Source: Bdellovibrionales bacterium (GTDB taxonomy: Bacteria > Bdellovibrionota > Bdellovibrionia > Bdellovibrionales > UBA1609). Taken from it: DNA of 64,000 nt. Below, in pieces: positions 62,988-64,000 of this stretch. Every line of letters begins with the position of its first letter. Within the stretch, counting starts at the first letter, position 1. The notes below the pieces were generated by a model. The model had not been told where the DNA came from, ran no database searches, and saw nothing but the letters and a program-made list of their open reading frames with translations. Both the position numbers and the translations under genes were made by a program. The stretch spans positions 434,001 to 498,000 of the forward strand of contig JADJVA010000025.1 of NCBI GenBank assembly GCA_016716765.1. Reading direction: 5' to 3'.

Positions 62988-63770
62988 TCAGATCGATGTT
63001 TTGACGACAATGAGATCGCTGTCAATTAAAGCGCTTTCTTTGACCTCCGCCCACTGACCATCAATTCCTCCTATTTTTATTGGTATTTTCATTCGATTTT
63101 GATTCCTCTCAATAATCAAATGCCCATTAGAAACTGCGGAGAGAGGAACCAACATGACATTTTCATGTTGGCCCACTTGAATCGAAACGTCAGCGGTCAT
63201 CCCAGGAAGAACAGCTTCCATCAATCCATCCACCTGTATATGGGCAAGAAACTCATCATTTTTTGGAAAAAGCGCTTTGACTTTTCCCTCCAATTTCACG
63301 GATCGGAGGCTTTCAAAAATAACATCAGTCGTTTGGCCTGCGCTTACCCTTAGAGCAGCTTGTTGTTCAAGAGACACCTCTATGTACTTGTCGTTAAGGT
63401 CCTGGACAGACAAGAGCACGACTTGAGGAGCGACACCTTCTGCCTTTCCGACTCCTACAAAGGTAACAGTACCGTTTATGGGTGATGAAAACTTTAGATT
63501 TTCAGTAAATCGAATAAGTGGGTCACCTTTTTTTACGACATCTCCCTCATGAACGTAGACATCCTGAACTGTACTCATGATTCCTAGTTTAACATCGTAT
63601 TTGCTATACGATTTTACTTTTCCTAAGCCGTAAATGGCTTCAGTGATAGACCCTCGTTTTGGCTTGATAAGGTCGTATTTGCGGTTGTATCGATAAAAGA
63701 AAAAAATGCTTATCATTGCAACAGATAAAAGAGAAGCACCCAAAGCAATATAGTGAATTTTTTTAAACAT
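62988..63770 (-). CDS. Periplasmic adaptor (HlyD/MacA-like)
   Basis: 260 residues with GGAGGG before the ATG. One membrane anchor (residues 6-27), lipoyl-like half-motifs (VYVHEGDVVKKGDPL; FSSPINGTVTFVGVGKAEGV), a beta-barrel region (VSAGQTTDVIFESL; VLPGMTADVSIQVGQHENVMLVPLSAV) and a short C-terminal domain. The coiled-coil hairpin usual in MacA is missing, so it may not reach TolC. It would link the ABC transporter to the periplasm. Confidence 0.85.
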   Translation of the reverse strand: MFKKIHYIALGASLLSVAMISIFFFYRYNRKYDLIKPKRGSITEAIYGLGKVKSYSKYDVKLGIMSTVQDVYVHEGDVVKKGDPLIRFTENLKFSSPINGTVTFVGVGKAEGVAPQVVLLSVQDLNDKYIEVSLEQQAALRVSAGQTTDVIFESLRSVKLEGKVKALFPKNDEFLAHIQVDGLMEAVLPGMTADVSIQVGQHENVMLVPLSAVSNGHLIIERNQNRMKIPIKIGGIDGQWAEVKESALIDSDLIVVKTSI

Positions 63771-63831
63771 TATTGCCCTCCAAGTTAGGAATTGATTCGG
63801 ATGACCTATTGCTCATGCGTGATCCTGTCTC

Positions 63832-64000
63832 TCATGCTGTTTCTTGTCGCAAGAGTATATTTGGTTTTGTCAAAAAAATCTGTCTTGAGGAAATATAACT
63901 GACACAAAAACTGAGCGCAATGAGCGATAGAACCGAGAAAGTGGGCACTTGCCATTGCCAGATCCAAAGCCCATCAAAGAGGACAAAGGAAATTCCAAAA
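63832..64000 (-). CDS. C-terminal fragment of a membrane protein (continues beyond window)
   Basis: An open frame on the minus strand enters at 64000 and stops with TGA at 63832-63834, giving 55 residues. It has a hydrophobic helix (VPTFSVLSLIALSFCVSYIS) and aromatic-rich sequence before it (LFDGLWIWQW), then a polar tail. It is 61 bases upstream of the adaptor gene and probably the preceding gene of the export operon. Family not identifiable from this part. Confidence 0.5.
   Translation of the reverse strand, partial: FGISFVLFDGLWIWQWQVPTFSVLSLIALSFCVSYISSRQIFLTKPNILLRQETA

Overview
The window is a gene-dense bacterial chromosome segment with no rRNA, phage, insertion sequence or CRISPR array. 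The gene families suggest a motile, didermic member of the Bdellovibrionota or a neighbouring group of the former Deltaproteobacteria. Pointers are an flbD-motA-motB flagellar block, a Tad/Flp pilus cluster with a TadZ-TadA fusion, an MCE/Mla lipid transport operon with two ATPases and two permeases, many lineage-specific signal-peptide proteins and beta-barrel-like proteins, and a tiny lysine-rich histone-like peptide. This placement is inference from gene content; no marker phylogeny was possible.

Layout. 1-7354: the end of glnE, an exported cyclophilin with a polyglutamine tract, and two unrecognised exported proteins, one of about 1340 residues. 7676-9938 (minus): motB, motA, flbD and a cyclic-nucleotide-binding protein. 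10073-16423: an SDR enzyme, a GT51 transglycosylase, an ABC-2 exporter pair, dusB, tRNA-Phe and a cystathionine synthase/lyase. 16505-18083 (minus): a secreted protein plus a pair of T2SSF (TadB/TadC-like) membrane proteins. 18212-18304: the 30-residue lysine-rich peptide. 18396-22835 (minus): an Mla-type operon. 23106-26610: mdh-sucC-sucD-ndk. 26776-31206: TPR lipoprotein, RodZ-like protein, ArnT-like glycosyltransferase and a PHP-like protein. 31240-34383: ferredoxin, an exonuclease, nadE split by a frameshift, and DUF2203.

34511-47448 is the Tad/Flp pilus region. It holds a divergent Flp-like protein with a polyglycine tract, a TPR protein, flp behind a structured leader, prepilin peptidase, three more pilin-like or TadE-like proteins, CpaB, secretin, a CpaE-CpaF fusion, TadB, an RHS-like protein and two small secreted proteins. 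47503-54934 holds a CheY-like regulator, DedA, two divergent beta-barrel-like proteins and groESL behind a sigma32-like promoter. 55204-60069 holds rmuC, an HTH-membrane protein, a lipoprotein of four tandem repeats and a CoA-binding protein. 60088-64000 (minus) is an export operon of adaptor, FtsX permease, LolD-like ATPase and a Pls/PosA-type hexapeptide acyltransferase; its first gene runs off the window.

The strongest unusual signal is the Mla operon. Its two ATPases carry complementary defects, with Glu to Asp and switch His to Asn in one and a disrupted signature motif in the other, and all of these fall on one composite ATP site. This is the arrangement expected of an asymmetric, heterodimeric ABC engine in a family best known as a homodimer.
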